This document shows, in pieces, positions 56,553 through 64,000 of a stretch of DNA of 64,000 nt. The stretch is from Sinorhizobium mexicanum (lineage in GTDB: Bacteria; Pseudomonadota; Alphaproteobacteria; Rhizobiales; Rhizobiaceae), in the NCBI RefSeq assembly GCF_013488225.1, contig NZ_CP041238.1, forward strand, positions 3,755,501 through 3,819,500, in the 5' to 3' direction. Position 1 is the first letter of the stretch, and the number at the start of each line of letters is the position of its first letter. Below the pieces are notes generated by a model. That model searched no databases. It had not been told where the DNA came from and saw only the letters and a list, made by a program, of their open reading frames with translations. The translations under genes were made by a program, and so were the position numbers.

Positions 56553-57621
56553 AGCCGAGTACCTCCGTGACCAGTCCGTTCTCGGTAAAAAACCGCTCCG
56601 CCCTGCCCGATGTTTCCGCGTCCGCAGCATAGGCAACGACGAGCGAGCCATAGGGTTTGCCGCCAATCTCGTCGATCGTTCCGGCGATGATGTTCACCTC
56701 GGCGCCGACCGACTTGATGAGCTGCGAAATCAGCGGCCGTTCCGCCGTCGCGCCGAAGAAGGTGAGGCGCACCACGGCACGATCGCCGGCACTCGCCGCC
56801 GGCTTCAGGCCACGCGCAACGGCATCCGGCAGCTTCGACCCAGGCAGGCCCGAGAGCAACGCACGCGTCGTCTCGTGCTTCGGATGGGTGAAGACGTCGA
56901 AGGTGTGGCCGCGTTCGACGATTTCACCCTTATCGATGACGGCCACATCCGACGTCACCGCCTTCACCACTTCCATCTCATGGGTGATGAGCAGCACGGT
57001 CAGCCCGAGTTCGGCATTGATCCGCTTCAAGAGCTCGAGGATGGACTGGGTCGTTTCCGGGTCGAGCGCCGATGTCGCCTCGTCCGAAAGCAGCAGCTTC
57101 GGCTCCGTCGCCAGCGCGCGGGCAATGCCGATGCGCTGCTTCTGGCCGCCCGAGAGTTCGGCCGGATAGCGGGCGTGTTTGTCGGCTAGGCCGACGAGAT
57201 CGAGAAGCGGCCGCACGCGCGCTTCGATGGCGCGGCGATCCATGCCCGCAATCTCCAGCGGCAGCGCGACGTTGCCAAAGACAGTGCGCGAGGAGAGCAG
57301 GTTGAAATGCTGGAAGATCATGCCGACGGAACGCCGGAGGTTGCGCAAGCCCGCCTCGTCAAGCCCGCCGACATCGACCCCATCGACGAGTACCTTGCCG
57401 CTCGACGGCTTCTCGAGGCCATTCACCAGCCGGATCAGCGTCGACTTGCCGGCGCCGGAACGGCCGATGATGCCGGTGATCGAGCCACGCCCCACGGCAA
57501 GGCTGACATTGTTGAGGGCGGTGAAGGCACCGCTCTTGCCGGACGCGGCAAACCGCTTGGAAACGCCGTCGAAGACGACGGCGGCGTCGCCAGCAGAGGG
57601 TTCGGAAGAAGGAAACGTCAT
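56542..57621 (-). CDS. metN: Methionine ABC transporter ATP-binding protein
   Basis: This 359-aa ABC ATPase has Walker [10 protein letters not shown] (about residues 53-61), ABC signature [15 protein letters not shown] (about 154-168) and Walker [13 protein letters not shown]. The C-terminal NIL regulatory domain (about 270-350) allows methionine inhibition. It is the first gene of the operon. The 356-bp gap 57622-57977 upstream holds a palindrome but no recognised SAM riboswitch. Confidence 0.94.
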   Translation of the reverse strand: MTFPSSEPSAGDAAVVFDGVSKRFAASGKSGAFTALNNVSLAVGRGSITGIIGRSGAGKSTLIRLVNGLEKPSSGKVLVDGVDVGGLDEAGLRNLRRSVGMIFQHFNLLSSRTVFGNVALPLEIAGMDRRAIEARVRPLLDLVGLADKHARYPAELSGGQKQRIGIARALATEPKLLLSDEATSALDPETTQSILELLKRINAELGLTVLLITHEMEVVKAVTSDVAVIDKGEIVERGHTFDVFTHPKHETTRALLSGLPGSKLPDAVARGLKPAASAGDRAVVRLTFFGATAERPLISQLIKSVGAEVNIIAGTIDEIGGKPYGSLVVAYAADAETSGRAERFFTENGLVTEVLGYVA

Positions 57622-57813
57622 TGTCCGGTCGCCCTCATAAGAGGGATCACAATGATGGAAGGATACATGATGCTCTCGGATGTTCGAAATTCTGGTCCCG
57701 GACGAATAAACGGGGAAGGGAAAGCGTGTCTGGTCAGGCCGACATTCGACAACGCATTCGGAACACGGAGCAACTCTCTATCATTGGACAACCGGTCGGT
57801 TCAACGCCTCCAC

Positions 57814-57830
57814 GGCATGGCAGCCATGCC
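57814..57830. promoter_or_regulatory. Palindrome upstream of metN
   Basis: GGCATGGC-A-GCCATGCC is a perfect 8-bp inverted repeat with a 1-bp centre, 193 bp upstream of the metN start. It may be an operator; a further CATGG follows. Nothing else supportable is seen in 57622-57977. Confidence 0.3.
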
Positions 57831-57977
57831 ATGGAACATGGCTTCTTATGACGGCAGGCAGCCCCGTTTCACAGGTACATTTTTGCGAAGCCACGCAGGC
57901 TGGAGCAAAAGTCTACTCTTTTTATCCAGAACGGTCGCGGCCAGAGGCGCCCCCCGTACTCGCAATGTCCACGCGAC

Positions 57978-59351
57978 CTAGGCCGCCTTGTGGTTACCTT
58001 TCGGGAACTGCTCCGCCAGTTCCTTGTACCAGTGGCCGCTCTTCTTGATCGTGCGGACCTGTGTCTCGTAGTCCACGTGGACGATGCCGAAGCGCATCCG
58101 GTAACCCTCCGCCCATTCGAAATTGTCCATCAGGCTCCAGGCGAAATAACCGCGCATCGGATAGCCCTTGGCAATCAGATCCGCGGTGGCCGACAGGTGG
58201 TCGGCGATGTAGTCGAGCCGCGGCTGGTCATCGACGACGCCGTTTTCTAATCCCATGTTGTAGCAGGCGCCGTTCTCGGTGATGTAGCAGTCGGGCAGCT
58301 TGTAGTGGGCATTGAGCGTTTCGACGAGCGTGCCGAGCGCCGGAGCATAGACTTCCCAGCCGATATCCGTTTTCACGTGACTGACCGGCTTGGCATTCAC
58401 CGTTGCCGGATATTCCGCACCCGCGGTCGGATCATCCGAAACCCGCATCGGCGTATAATAGTTGAGGCCCCACCAATCGAGCGGCTGGGAGATCGTCTCC
58501 ATGTCGCCGTCCTCGATCAGTGGCATGCGGCTGCCGAGTGCCGCCAGGAACCCTTGAGGATATTCGCCCTTGAAGATCGGCCCGAAGAAGACGCCATTGT
58601 GGAAGTCGAAAGCGCGCTCGGCCGCGGCCTTGTCCTTGGCGCCGGTGCTGCCCGGATAGACCGAGTGCGCGTTGATGACGATGCCCGTCGGCAGGCTCGA
58701 CCTTTCGGAGCGGATCGCCTCGACCCCGAGGCCATGGGCGAGATTGGTGAAGTGAAGCGCGGCGAGCGCCGCATCCATGTTGCGCTCACCCGGCGCATGG
58801 ATGCCGTAGAGATGGCTCAGCCATACCGAGCACCAGGGTTCGTTGAAGGTGGCGACCGCATCGAGCCTGTCGCCGAGGCGGGCAATCACGGTCTTGGCAT
58901 AGCGTTGGTAGGCGTAGGCGGTCGTGCGCGCCGTCCAGCCGCCGTCGCCCATCAGCGCGAGCGGCAGATCCCAATGGTAAAGCGTCGCGAAGGCCTTGAT
59001 GCCGCGGGCTTTCAAGCCGTCGACAAGCCGGTCGTAGAAATCGAGGCCCTTCTCGTTCACCGGTCCGGTGCCTTCCGGAATGATACGCGGCCAGGCGATC
59101 GAGAAGCGATAGGCCTCGACGCCCAGGCCCTTGATAAGATCGAGGTCTTGCTCCAGCCGATTGTAATGATCGCAAGCGACGTCGCCGTTGTGGCGCTCGA
59201 AGACGCGGCCCGGCATGTTGGAGAAGGCATCCCATATGGATGGCTTGCGCCCATCCGCCTTGCTTGCCCCCTCGATCTGGAACGATGCGGTTGCTACTCC
59301 GAAGACGAAGTCGCCAGGGAAGCGTTCTGCGAGTTTCTTGGCTTCGATCAT
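57978..59351 (-). CDS. GH1 beta-glucosidase
   Basis: This 457-aa family 1 glycoside hydrolase hydrolyses beta-glucosides (or related beta-glycosides) in the cytoplasm. The N-terminal signature FVFGVATASFQIEGA (residues 15-29), acid/base Glu in TFNEPWC (about residue 171) and nucleophile Glu in YITENGAC (about residue 358) are present. The last residues LMDNFEWAEGYRMRFGIVHVDYE are typical. It lies downstream of sugar oxidoreductase and isomerase genes on the same strand. Confidence 0.93.
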   Translation of the reverse strand: MIEAKKLAERFPGDFVFGVATASFQIEGASKADGRKPSIWDAFSNMPGRVFERHNGDVACDHYNRLEQDLDLIKGLGVEAYRFSIAWPRIIPEGTGPVNEKGLDFYDRLVDGLKARGIKAFATLYHWDLPLALMGDGGWTARTTAYAYQRYAKTVIARLGDRLDAVATFNEPWCSVWLSHLYGIHAPGERNMDAALAALHFTNLAHGLGVEAIRSERSSLPTGIVINAHSVYPGSTGAKDKAAAERAFDFHNGVFFGPIFKGEYPQGFLAALGSRMPLIEDGDMETISQPLDWWGLNYYTPMRVSDDPTAGAEYPATVNAKPVSHVKTDIGWEVYAPALGTLVETLNAHYKLPDCYITENGACYNMGLENGVVDDQPRLDYIADHLSATADLIAKGYPMRGYFAWSLMDNFEWAEGYRMRFGIVHVDYETQVRTIKKSGHWYKELAEQFPKGNHKAA

Positions 59352-59499
59352 TGTTCAGCCTCGTCGTCTGCGCAGCCGGACGCCGGGACCGACGCTGCTG
59401 CATTCAATTCATCGGGTAGAGCGGGAGCCGACGGAAAGCCGCGCGCTTCTCCTCGTCCAGCTCCCGTTTTCGAAGGTGGCCTAAAGGGACACCGGCAAA

Positions 59500-59505
59500 T
59501 GTCAA
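59500..59505 (-). promoter_or_regulatory. Possible -35 element for the beta-glucosidase gene
   Basis: TTGACA on the minus strand lies about 150 bp upstream of the start and just after the preceding terminator; a convincing -10 was not found. Confidence 0.22.
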
Positions 59506-59511
59506 CCCGCG

Positions 59512-59536
59512 AAAAGGGCGAGGTTGGCCCCGCCCC
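59512..59536 (-). terminator. Rho-independent terminator after the Gfo/Idh/MocA gene
   Basis: On the minus strand GGGGCGGGG pairs with CCTCGCCC around a short loop (one mismatch) and is followed by TTTT. It lies 5 bp after the gene's stop and separates it from the beta-glucosidase gene. Confidence 0.65.
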
Positions 59537-59540
59537 GATG

Positions 59541-60725
59541 TCAGACCTTGATCCAGGCGCCGTTGCGCTTCGAGGACTGCACGCAGGCATCGACGAAGAC
59601 CATGCCTTTCATGCCGTCATCGATCGTTGGGTAGGTAACGGCCGCATCCACCTTCTCGCCGTTGCGCTTGGCGAAAATCGCCCGTGCAGCCTCCGAGTAA
59701 ATATTGGCGAAGCCTTCGAGATAGCCTTCCGGATGGCCGGAGGGGACGCGCGAGACGCGGGCGGCGGCCGGCCCGGCCCCGGCACCGGCACGCGTGAGCA
59801 GGCGCTTCGGTTCGCCAAATGGCGTATGCCAGAGATAGTTCGGGTCCTTCTGCGTCCATTCGAGGCCGCCCTTGGTGCCGTAGACGCGGACCATCAGGCC
59901 GTTCTCGTGGCCGGGCGCTACCTGGCTGCACCAGAGCATGCCCTTGGCGCGCGCGCCGTCCTTCGCCTTGAAGCGCATCATCACATGGGCATTGTCGTCA
60001 AGCTGACGCCCACCGACGAAGCTGTCGAGATCGGCAGAAAGTTCTTCCAGTTCGAGGCCGGAAACGAAGCAGCCGAGGTTGTAGGCATGGGTGCCGATAT
60101 CACCGGTGGAACCGCCAGCGCCCGACCGGGCCGGATCGGTACGCCACGCCGCCTGCTTCTGGCCGGATTGCTCGATGTTCTCGGTCAGCCAGTCCTGCGG
60201 ATACTCCATCTGCACGAGTCTGACGGCGCCAATATCGCCGTTCGCCACCATTTCGCGCGCCTGGCGCACCATCGGATAGCCGGTATAGTTGTGCGTCAGC
60301 ACGAACAGCGCATCGCTTTCCTCCGCCGCCTTCTTGAGCTTTTTCGCATCGGCAAGCGTCGAGGTCAGCGGCTTGTCGCAGATGACATGGATGCCGCGCT
60401 TCAGGAATTCCTTGGCGGCGGCGTAGTGGACATGGTTCGGCGTCACGATCGCAACCGCCTCGATACCATCCTTGAGCTTCGCCTCACGGATCGCCATTTC
60501 CTTGAAATCGGAATAGACGCGCTTCGGATCGAGCCCAAGTTCACGGCCGGAGGCTTGCGCCTTGTCCGGCGTCGACGACAGCGCGCCGGCCACCAGCTCA
60601 TAATGATCGTCGAGCCTTGCCGCGATGCGGTGGACGGCGCCGATGAAGGCGCCGGAACCGCCGCCAACCATGCCAAGCCGGATACGCTTTCGACGACCTT
60701 CCGTGCTGCTTCCCTCTATAGCCAT
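59541..60725 (-). CDS. Gfo/Idh/MocA-family oxidoreductase
   Basis: This 394-aa NAD(P)-dependent oxidoreductase has a Rossmann motif GMVGGGSGAFIGAVHRIAA (about residues 18-36) and the family catalytic block HVICDKPLTS (about residue 120), with Lys and then NYTGYPMVRQA. It likely oxidises or epimerises a sugar or polyol. The sugar phosphate isomerase/epimerase gene lies 179 bp upstream on the same strand, separated by a palindromic repeat block. Substrate is not determinable. Confidence 0.9.
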   Translation of the reverse strand: MAIEGSSTEGRRKRIRLGMVGGGSGAFIGAVHRIAARLDDHYELVAGALSSTPDKAQASGRELGLDPKRVYSDFKEMAIREAKLKDGIEAVAIVTPNHVHYAAAKEFLKRGIHVICDKPLTSTLADAKKLKKAAEESDALFVLTHNYTGYPMVRQAREMVANGDIGAVRLVQMEYPQDWLTENIEQSGQKQAAWRTDPARSGAGGSTGDIGTHAYNLGCFVSGLELEELSADLDSFVGGRQLDDNAHVMMRFKAKDGARAKGMLWCSQVAPGHENGLMVRVYGTKGGLEWTQKDPNYLWHTPFGEPKRLLTRAGAGAGPAAARVSRVPSGHPEGYLEGFANIYSEAARAIFAKRNGEKVDAAVTYPTIDDGMKGMVFVDACVQSSKRNGAWIKV

Positions 60726-60761
60726 TCTGTTTTTCCTCTCCTGAAGTGTTTGGTGTGCGCC

Positions 60762-60898
60762 GCCCCCTCATCCGCCTGCCGGCACCTTCTCCCCGCTGGT
60801 GGGGAGAAGGGACTCGTAGCGACGCCTCCCCCTGAGGCAGCGGAAGGTGGGGCAAGTTCCCTCGCCCCGCATGCGGGGAGAGGGTTAGGGTGAGGGGC
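60762..60898. repeat. Intergenic palindromic repeat cluster
   Basis: GGCACCTTCTCCCCGCtggtGGGGAGAAGGGACTC and CCTCGCCCCGCatGCGGGGAGAGGGTTAGGGTGAGGGGC are two hairpins of the same class as 15498-15623. They lie between the isomerase stop (60905) and the Gfo gene start (60725). Confidence 0.7.
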
Positions 60899-60904
60899 CG
60901 AGGA

Positions 60905-61957
60905 CTAAATTCCCAGCATCCGCCGGTTCGCTGCCTCGTCCGTTCCGCTGTCGGCGAAATCGTCGAAGGCCTTTTCGGTTACGCGGATGATGTGGTGCTT
61001 GACGAAGTCGGCGCCTTCGCGTGCGCCGTCTTCCGGATGCTTCAGGCAGCACTCCCACTCGACGACCGCCCAGCCGGCGAAATCATTGGCGGCCATCTTG
61101 GAGAAAACCGCGCCGAAATCGACCTGGCCGTCGCCGAGCGAGCGGAAACGACCGGCGCGGTTCACCCAACCCTGGTAGCCGCCATAGACACCCTGCCGAC
61201 CGGTAGGATTGAACTCCGCGTCCTTGACGTGGAACATCCGGATGCGGTCCTTGTAGATGTCGATATTGTCGAGATAGTCCAGGCACTGCAGCACGTAGTG
61301 CGACGGATCGTAGAGCATGCAGGCGCGGGCGTGGTTGCCCGTGCGTTCCAGGAACATCTCGTAAGTGATGCCATCGTGCAGGTCTTCACCCGGGTGGATC
61401 TCGTAGCAGACATCGACACCGCAATCCTCGGCATGATCGAGGATCGGCTTCCATCGCCGGGCCAGCTCGTCGAAGGCCGTTTCCACGAGGCCAGCGGGAC
61501 GCTGCGGCCAGGGATAGACGAAGGGCCAGGCGAGCGCTCCGGAGAAACTCGCCATGGCATTGAGGCCGAGGTTCTTCGACGCTGTCAGCGCCATCTTCAC
61601 CTGTTCCACCGCCCATTGCTGGCGCGCCTTCGGATTGCCGCGCACTTCCGGCGCGGCGAAGCCGTCGAAAGCCTCGTCATAGGCCGGATGCACCGCGACG
61701 AGCTGACCCTGCAGATGGGTCGAAAGCTCGGTGATCTCGACGCCGTTGTCGCGCGCTTTCCCGGCGACCTCGTCGCAATAGGTCTTGGATTCGGCCGCCT
61801 TTTTCAAGTCGAACAGCCGTCCGTCCCAGCTCGGAATCTGCACGCCCTTGTAGCCGCAGTCGGCCGCCCATTTGGTGATCGAGTCCCAGGAATTGAACGG
61901 AGCCGTGTCACCGGCGAACTGCGCAAGAAAAAGCCCTGGGCCCTTGATGGTCTTCAT
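60905..61957 (-). CDS. Sugar phosphate isomerase/epimerase family protein
   Basis: This 350-aa xylose-isomerase-like TIM barrel has IQIPSWDGRLFDL-type N-terminal sequence, metal-site-like VCYEIHPGEDLHDG (about residue 183) and LYDPSHYVLQCLDYLDNI with an Asp/His pair, then MFHVKDAEF. ATG 61957 has GGAGGAAAATCGGG ahead; the 136-codon longer frame is rejected. It may act on the same sugar as the Gfo oxidoreductase. Confidence 0.9.
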   Translation of the reverse strand: MKTIKGPGLFLAQFAGDTAPFNSWDSITKWAADCGYKGVQIPSWDGRLFDLKKAAESKTYCDEVAGKARDNGVEITELSTHLQGQLVAVHPAYDEAFDGFAAPEVRGNPKARQQWAVEQVKMALTASKNLGLNAMASFSGALAWPFVYPWPQRPAGLVETAFDELARRWKPILDHAEDCGVDVCYEIHPGEDLHDGITYEMFLERTGNHARACMLYDPSHYVLQCLDYLDNIDIYKDRIRMFHVKDAEFNPTGRQGVYGGYQGWVNRAGRFRSLGDGQVDFGAVFSKMAANDFAGWAVVEWECCLKHPEDGAREGADFVKHHIIRVTEKAFDDFADSGTDEAANRRMLGI

Positions 61958-62169
61958 CCCGATTTTCCTCCCTGGATCACGATTCCGGCCCGTGTGGCCG
62001 GTTGCTGGAAAGGTGCAGTTGCACCCTAATTTCGCGATAGCTGATAGACCTGAAACGTTGCAGGAAGCAGAAGCTAACAGATTTCTCACGAGGGGCAATC
62101 CCGCTTCTGCCTGTCGGTGCAAGCCGCATTTTTGGTCCGCCAAAGCGCATGGTGGTGTATTCGAGTGCG

Positions 62170-62199
62170 GATGGGCGCCCCGGAACAGGAGCGCCCATC
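62170..62199 (-). terminator. Hairpin after xylA
   Basis: GATGGGCGC and GCGCCCATC form a perfect 9-bp stem with a 12-nt loop, 11 bp after the xylA stop. There is no T-run downstream, so termination may be weak. Confidence 0.5.
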
Positions 62200-62210
62200 G
62201 CTTGCAGCGA

Positions 62211-63521
62211 TCAGACGTAGCGGTTGACCACGTTCTCCAAGAGCTCCTGCTTGCCGGATCTCGGCTGCGGATTGAGGTCGGCCTTGCGAACCCAAGCCTC
62301 GATCTCTTCGAGAGAGAAGCCGCCATCGAGCATCTTCTTCGCCTCCGACACGTTCCAACCTGCATAGCGCTTTTCGAGCGGCGCCGAGAGCGCCTTGTCC
62401 TCGATCATCTTCGCCGCCGCCCTGAGACCCCGCGCGCAGCAATCCATGCCTCCGATATGGCCGATCAGCAGATCCTCCGGATCGAGCGACTGACGGCGCA
62501 GCTTCGCATCGAAATTGGTGCCGCCGGTCTTGAAGCCGCCGCCCGCAAGCACGTGGTAATAGGCAAGCGCCATTTCCGGAACATTGTTCGGGAACTGGTC
62601 GGTGTCCCAGCCAGACTGGTAGTCGTTGCGGTTCATGTCGATCGAACCGAAGATGCCGAGCGCATTGGCAAGGGCCAGCTCGTGCTCGAAGGAGTGGCCG
62701 GCAAGGATCGCATGGCCCTGCTCGATGTTGACCTTGACCTCGTTCTCAAGACCGTATTTCTTGAGGAAGCCGTAGACGGTCGCGACGTCGAAATCGTACT
62801 GGTGCTTGGTCGGCTCCTGCGGCTTCGGTTCGATCAGGATCGCACCCTTGAAGCCGATCTTGTGCTTGTACTCGACGACGAGATTGACGAAGCGGCCGAG
62901 CTGGTCGAGCTCGCGCTTGAGGTCGGTGTTGAGCAGCGTCTCGTAGCCTTCGCGTCCGCCCCAGAGCACATAGTTCTCGCCGCCGAGCTTCTGCGTCGCG
63001 TCGATGCAAGTCTTCACCGTTGCCGCGGCAAAGGCGAAGACGTCCGGATCCGGATTGGTCGCCGCACCCGACATGTAACGTCGGTTCGAGAAGAGGTTCG
63101 CCGTGCCCCAGAGCAGCTTGACGCCGGTGTCGCCCTGCTTCTTCGCGAAATAGTCGACGATCTCGTTGAGGTTGCCGGTGTTCTCCGCGAAGTTGCTGCC
63201 CTCCGGGCGCACATCCGCGTCATGGAAGCAGTAGAACGGCACGCCGAGAAGCTGGAAGAATTCGAAGGCGACGTCGGCCTTCAGCTTCGCGGCATCCATC
63301 GTGTCCTTGAACCAGGGACGCTCGAAGGTCTGGCCGCCGAAGGGATCGCCGCCCGGCCAGACGAAGGTGTGCCAATAGGCGACGGCAAAGCGAAGGTGAT
63401 CCTCCATCCGCTTGCCGAGAACGATTTCGTCCGGATTGTAATGGCGGAAGGCGAGCGGATTGGTGCTCTCCGGTCCCTCATATTTGATCTTGGCTATATC
63501 GCCGAAAAATCCCGTGCTCAC
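62211..63521 (-). CDS. xylA: Xylose isomerase
   Basis: This 436-aa enzyme converts D-xylose to D-xylulose. Catalytic His and Asp lie in [13 protein letters not shown] (about residues 97-109), metal-binding residues in [20 protein letters not shown] (about 229-248), [16 protein letters not shown] (about 270-285) and [17 protein letters not shown]. Length is standard for the longer class II type. A divergent NTF2-like gene lies upstream. No xylose kinase or transporter is in the window. Confidence 0.96.
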   Translation of the reverse strand: MSTGFFGDIAKIKYEGPESTNPLAFRHYNPDEIVLGKRMEDHLRFAVAYWHTFVWPGGDPFGGQTFERPWFKDTMDAAKLKADVAFEFFQLLGVPFYCFHDADVRPEGSNFAENTGNLNEIVDYFAKKQGDTGVKLLWGTANLFSNRRYMSGAATNPDPDVFAFAAATVKTCIDATQKLGGENYVLWGGREGYETLLNTDLKRELDQLGRFVNLVVEYKHKIGFKGAILIEPKPQEPTKHQYDFDVATVYGFLKKYGLENEVKVNIEQGHAILAGHSFEHELALANALGIFGSIDMNRNDYQSGWDTDQFPNNVPEMALAYYHVLAGGGFKTGGTNFDAKLRRQSLDPEDLLIGHIGGMDCCARGLRAAAKMIEDKALSAPLEKRYAGWNVSEAKKMLDGGFSLEEIEAWVRKADLNPQPRSGKQELLENVVNRYV

Positions 63522-63655
63522 GGTCTTGCTCCTCTCATGGATGATGGATCGCCGGCGCCGAGCGGCGGCCGGCCATTACGTGGAAGGTAATTGGTTTCAT
63601 TCCCTCGATCGCCGACAGTCGGCCCATCGCAACACAAACCGAAGGGAAAGTTCCG

Positions 63656-64000
63656 ATGTACGACCTCGATCACATTGCCGAAGCCTATATCGCCGCCTGG
63701 AACGAGACCGATGCCGCAAGGCGCGGCCCTCTTGTCGAAAGGGCGTTCACGCCGGAGATCGGCTACCGCGACCCGGTCATGTGGGGCGACGGCCACGAAG
63801 CAATCGACACGCTGATTGCGGGTGTGCAACACCAGTTCCCCGGCTTCCGCTTCGCCCTCAAGGGCAAGCCGGACGGGTTCGCGGACATGATCCGCTTCTC
63901 CTGGACGCTCGGGCCGAACGGAACCTCGGTCATCGAGGGCACGGATTTCGGCCTCATCGAGGATGGCCGGCTGAAACAGGTCACCGGCTTTCTCGACAAG
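63656..64000 (+). CDS. NTF2-like (SnoaL-type) protein, partial
   Basis: An open frame from ATG 63656 runs 115 codons to the window edge without a stop. The N-terminus MYDLDHIAEAYIAAWNETDA and later GYRDPVMWGDGHEAIDTLI and FPGFRFALKG look like a nuclear-transport-factor-2/SnoaL fold, a small cone-shaped barrel used by many enzymes. GAAGGGAAAG precedes the start. It is divergent from xylA. The C-terminus lies outside the window. Confidence 0.8.
   Translation, partial: MYDLDHIAEAYIAAWNETDAARRGPLVERAFTPEIGYRDPVMWGDGHEAIDTLIAGVQHQFPGFRFALKGKPDGFADMIRFSWTLGPNGTSVIEGTDFGLIEDGRLKQVTGFLDK

Noticed and set aside
57622..57977. SAM riboswitch upstream of metN
   Set aside because: I could not recognise SAM-II or SAM-I core sequence or pairing by eye. 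A covariance search would decide.
58305..60893. 862-codon plus-strand open frame
   Set aside because: It runs antisense to intact GH1 and Gfo/Idh/MocA genes and passes through an intergenic repeat, so it is not a gene.
61872..63590. 572-codon plus-strand open frame
   Set aside because: It is antisense to xylA and reads through the non-coding gap before it.

Overview
This 64-kb window is high-GC, densely coded alphaproteobacterial chromosome. It looks like Rhizobiales, most likely Sinorhizobium/Ensifer. The reasons are gene content (a glgP-glgB-glgC-glgA-pgm-glgX run, a heterotetrameric soxBDAG operon, three-subunit pntAa-pntAb-pntB, a type III ornithine/lysine decarboxylase) and five full copies of a ~103-bp two-palindrome intergenic repeat resembling the RIME elements described in Sinorhizobium meliloti. 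I saw no rRNA, tRNA, CRISPR array, prophage, transposase or origin. The organism assignment rests on recall of the families; no database search was run.

Layout. 1-1.25 kb: end of a Tad/Flp-pilus-type locus (vWA-domain TadG-like protein). 1.4-12.6 kb: glycogen storage and breakdown genes on +. 12.7-14.3 kb: NodN-like MaoC hotdog gene overlapping a DUF2332 gene. 14.3-20.9 kb (-): zinc alcohol dehydrogenase, then sarcosine oxidase soxB-soxD-soxA-soxG. 21.2-24.8 kb (+): rpsU, TPR lipoprotein, DUF992 secreted protein, class III adenylate cyclase. 24.8-27.5 kb: LysR regulator divergent from two short-chain dehydrogenases. 27.6-31.0 kb (-): proton-translocating transhydrogenase and an orphan aa3-oxidase subunit IV. 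31.3-34.6 kb (-): FeeM-like N-acyl amino acid synthase with three CtrA-type boxes upstream, and a membrane GGDEF/EAL protein with a degenerate GGDEF motif. 35.0-39.5 kb: class I glutamine-amidotransferase-like hydrolase, 2-hydroxyacid dehydrogenase with its LacI regulator, MarR regulator divergent from a creatininase-family gene. 39.6-43.8 kb: CobW metallochaperone plus WD40 protein, a small glyoxalase-superfamily-type protein, LysE exporter, and a decayed VOC-family pseudogene. 43.8-47.3 kb: GNAT, ornithine/lysine decarboxylase with a long structured leader (candidate speF element), LysR regulator. 47.4-50.9 kb: DUF1007 plus NicO nickel/cobalt transporter, small membrane protein, GNAT, DUF533/TerB-like protein. 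51.2-55.0 kb: KDPG aldolase, CYTH-CHAD pair, trhO, GFA-family gene. 55.0-57.6 kb (-): metN-metI-metQ importer. 58.0-63.5 kb (-): sugar catabolism (GH1 beta-glucosidase, Gfo/Idh/MocA oxidoreductase, sugar isomerase/epimerase, xylose isomerase). An NTF2-like gene runs off the right edge.

Most of the window is ordinary core metabolism, and I do not see a clear-cut undescribed multi-gene system. The most interesting signals are regulatory or structural: the three TTAA-N7-TTAA boxes ahead of the acyl-amino-acid synthase, the decarboxylase leader, paired metal-trafficking genes with His-rich segments, the VOC pseudogene, and the distribution and fragmentation of the RIME-like repeats, including a half-copy inside the sox operon.
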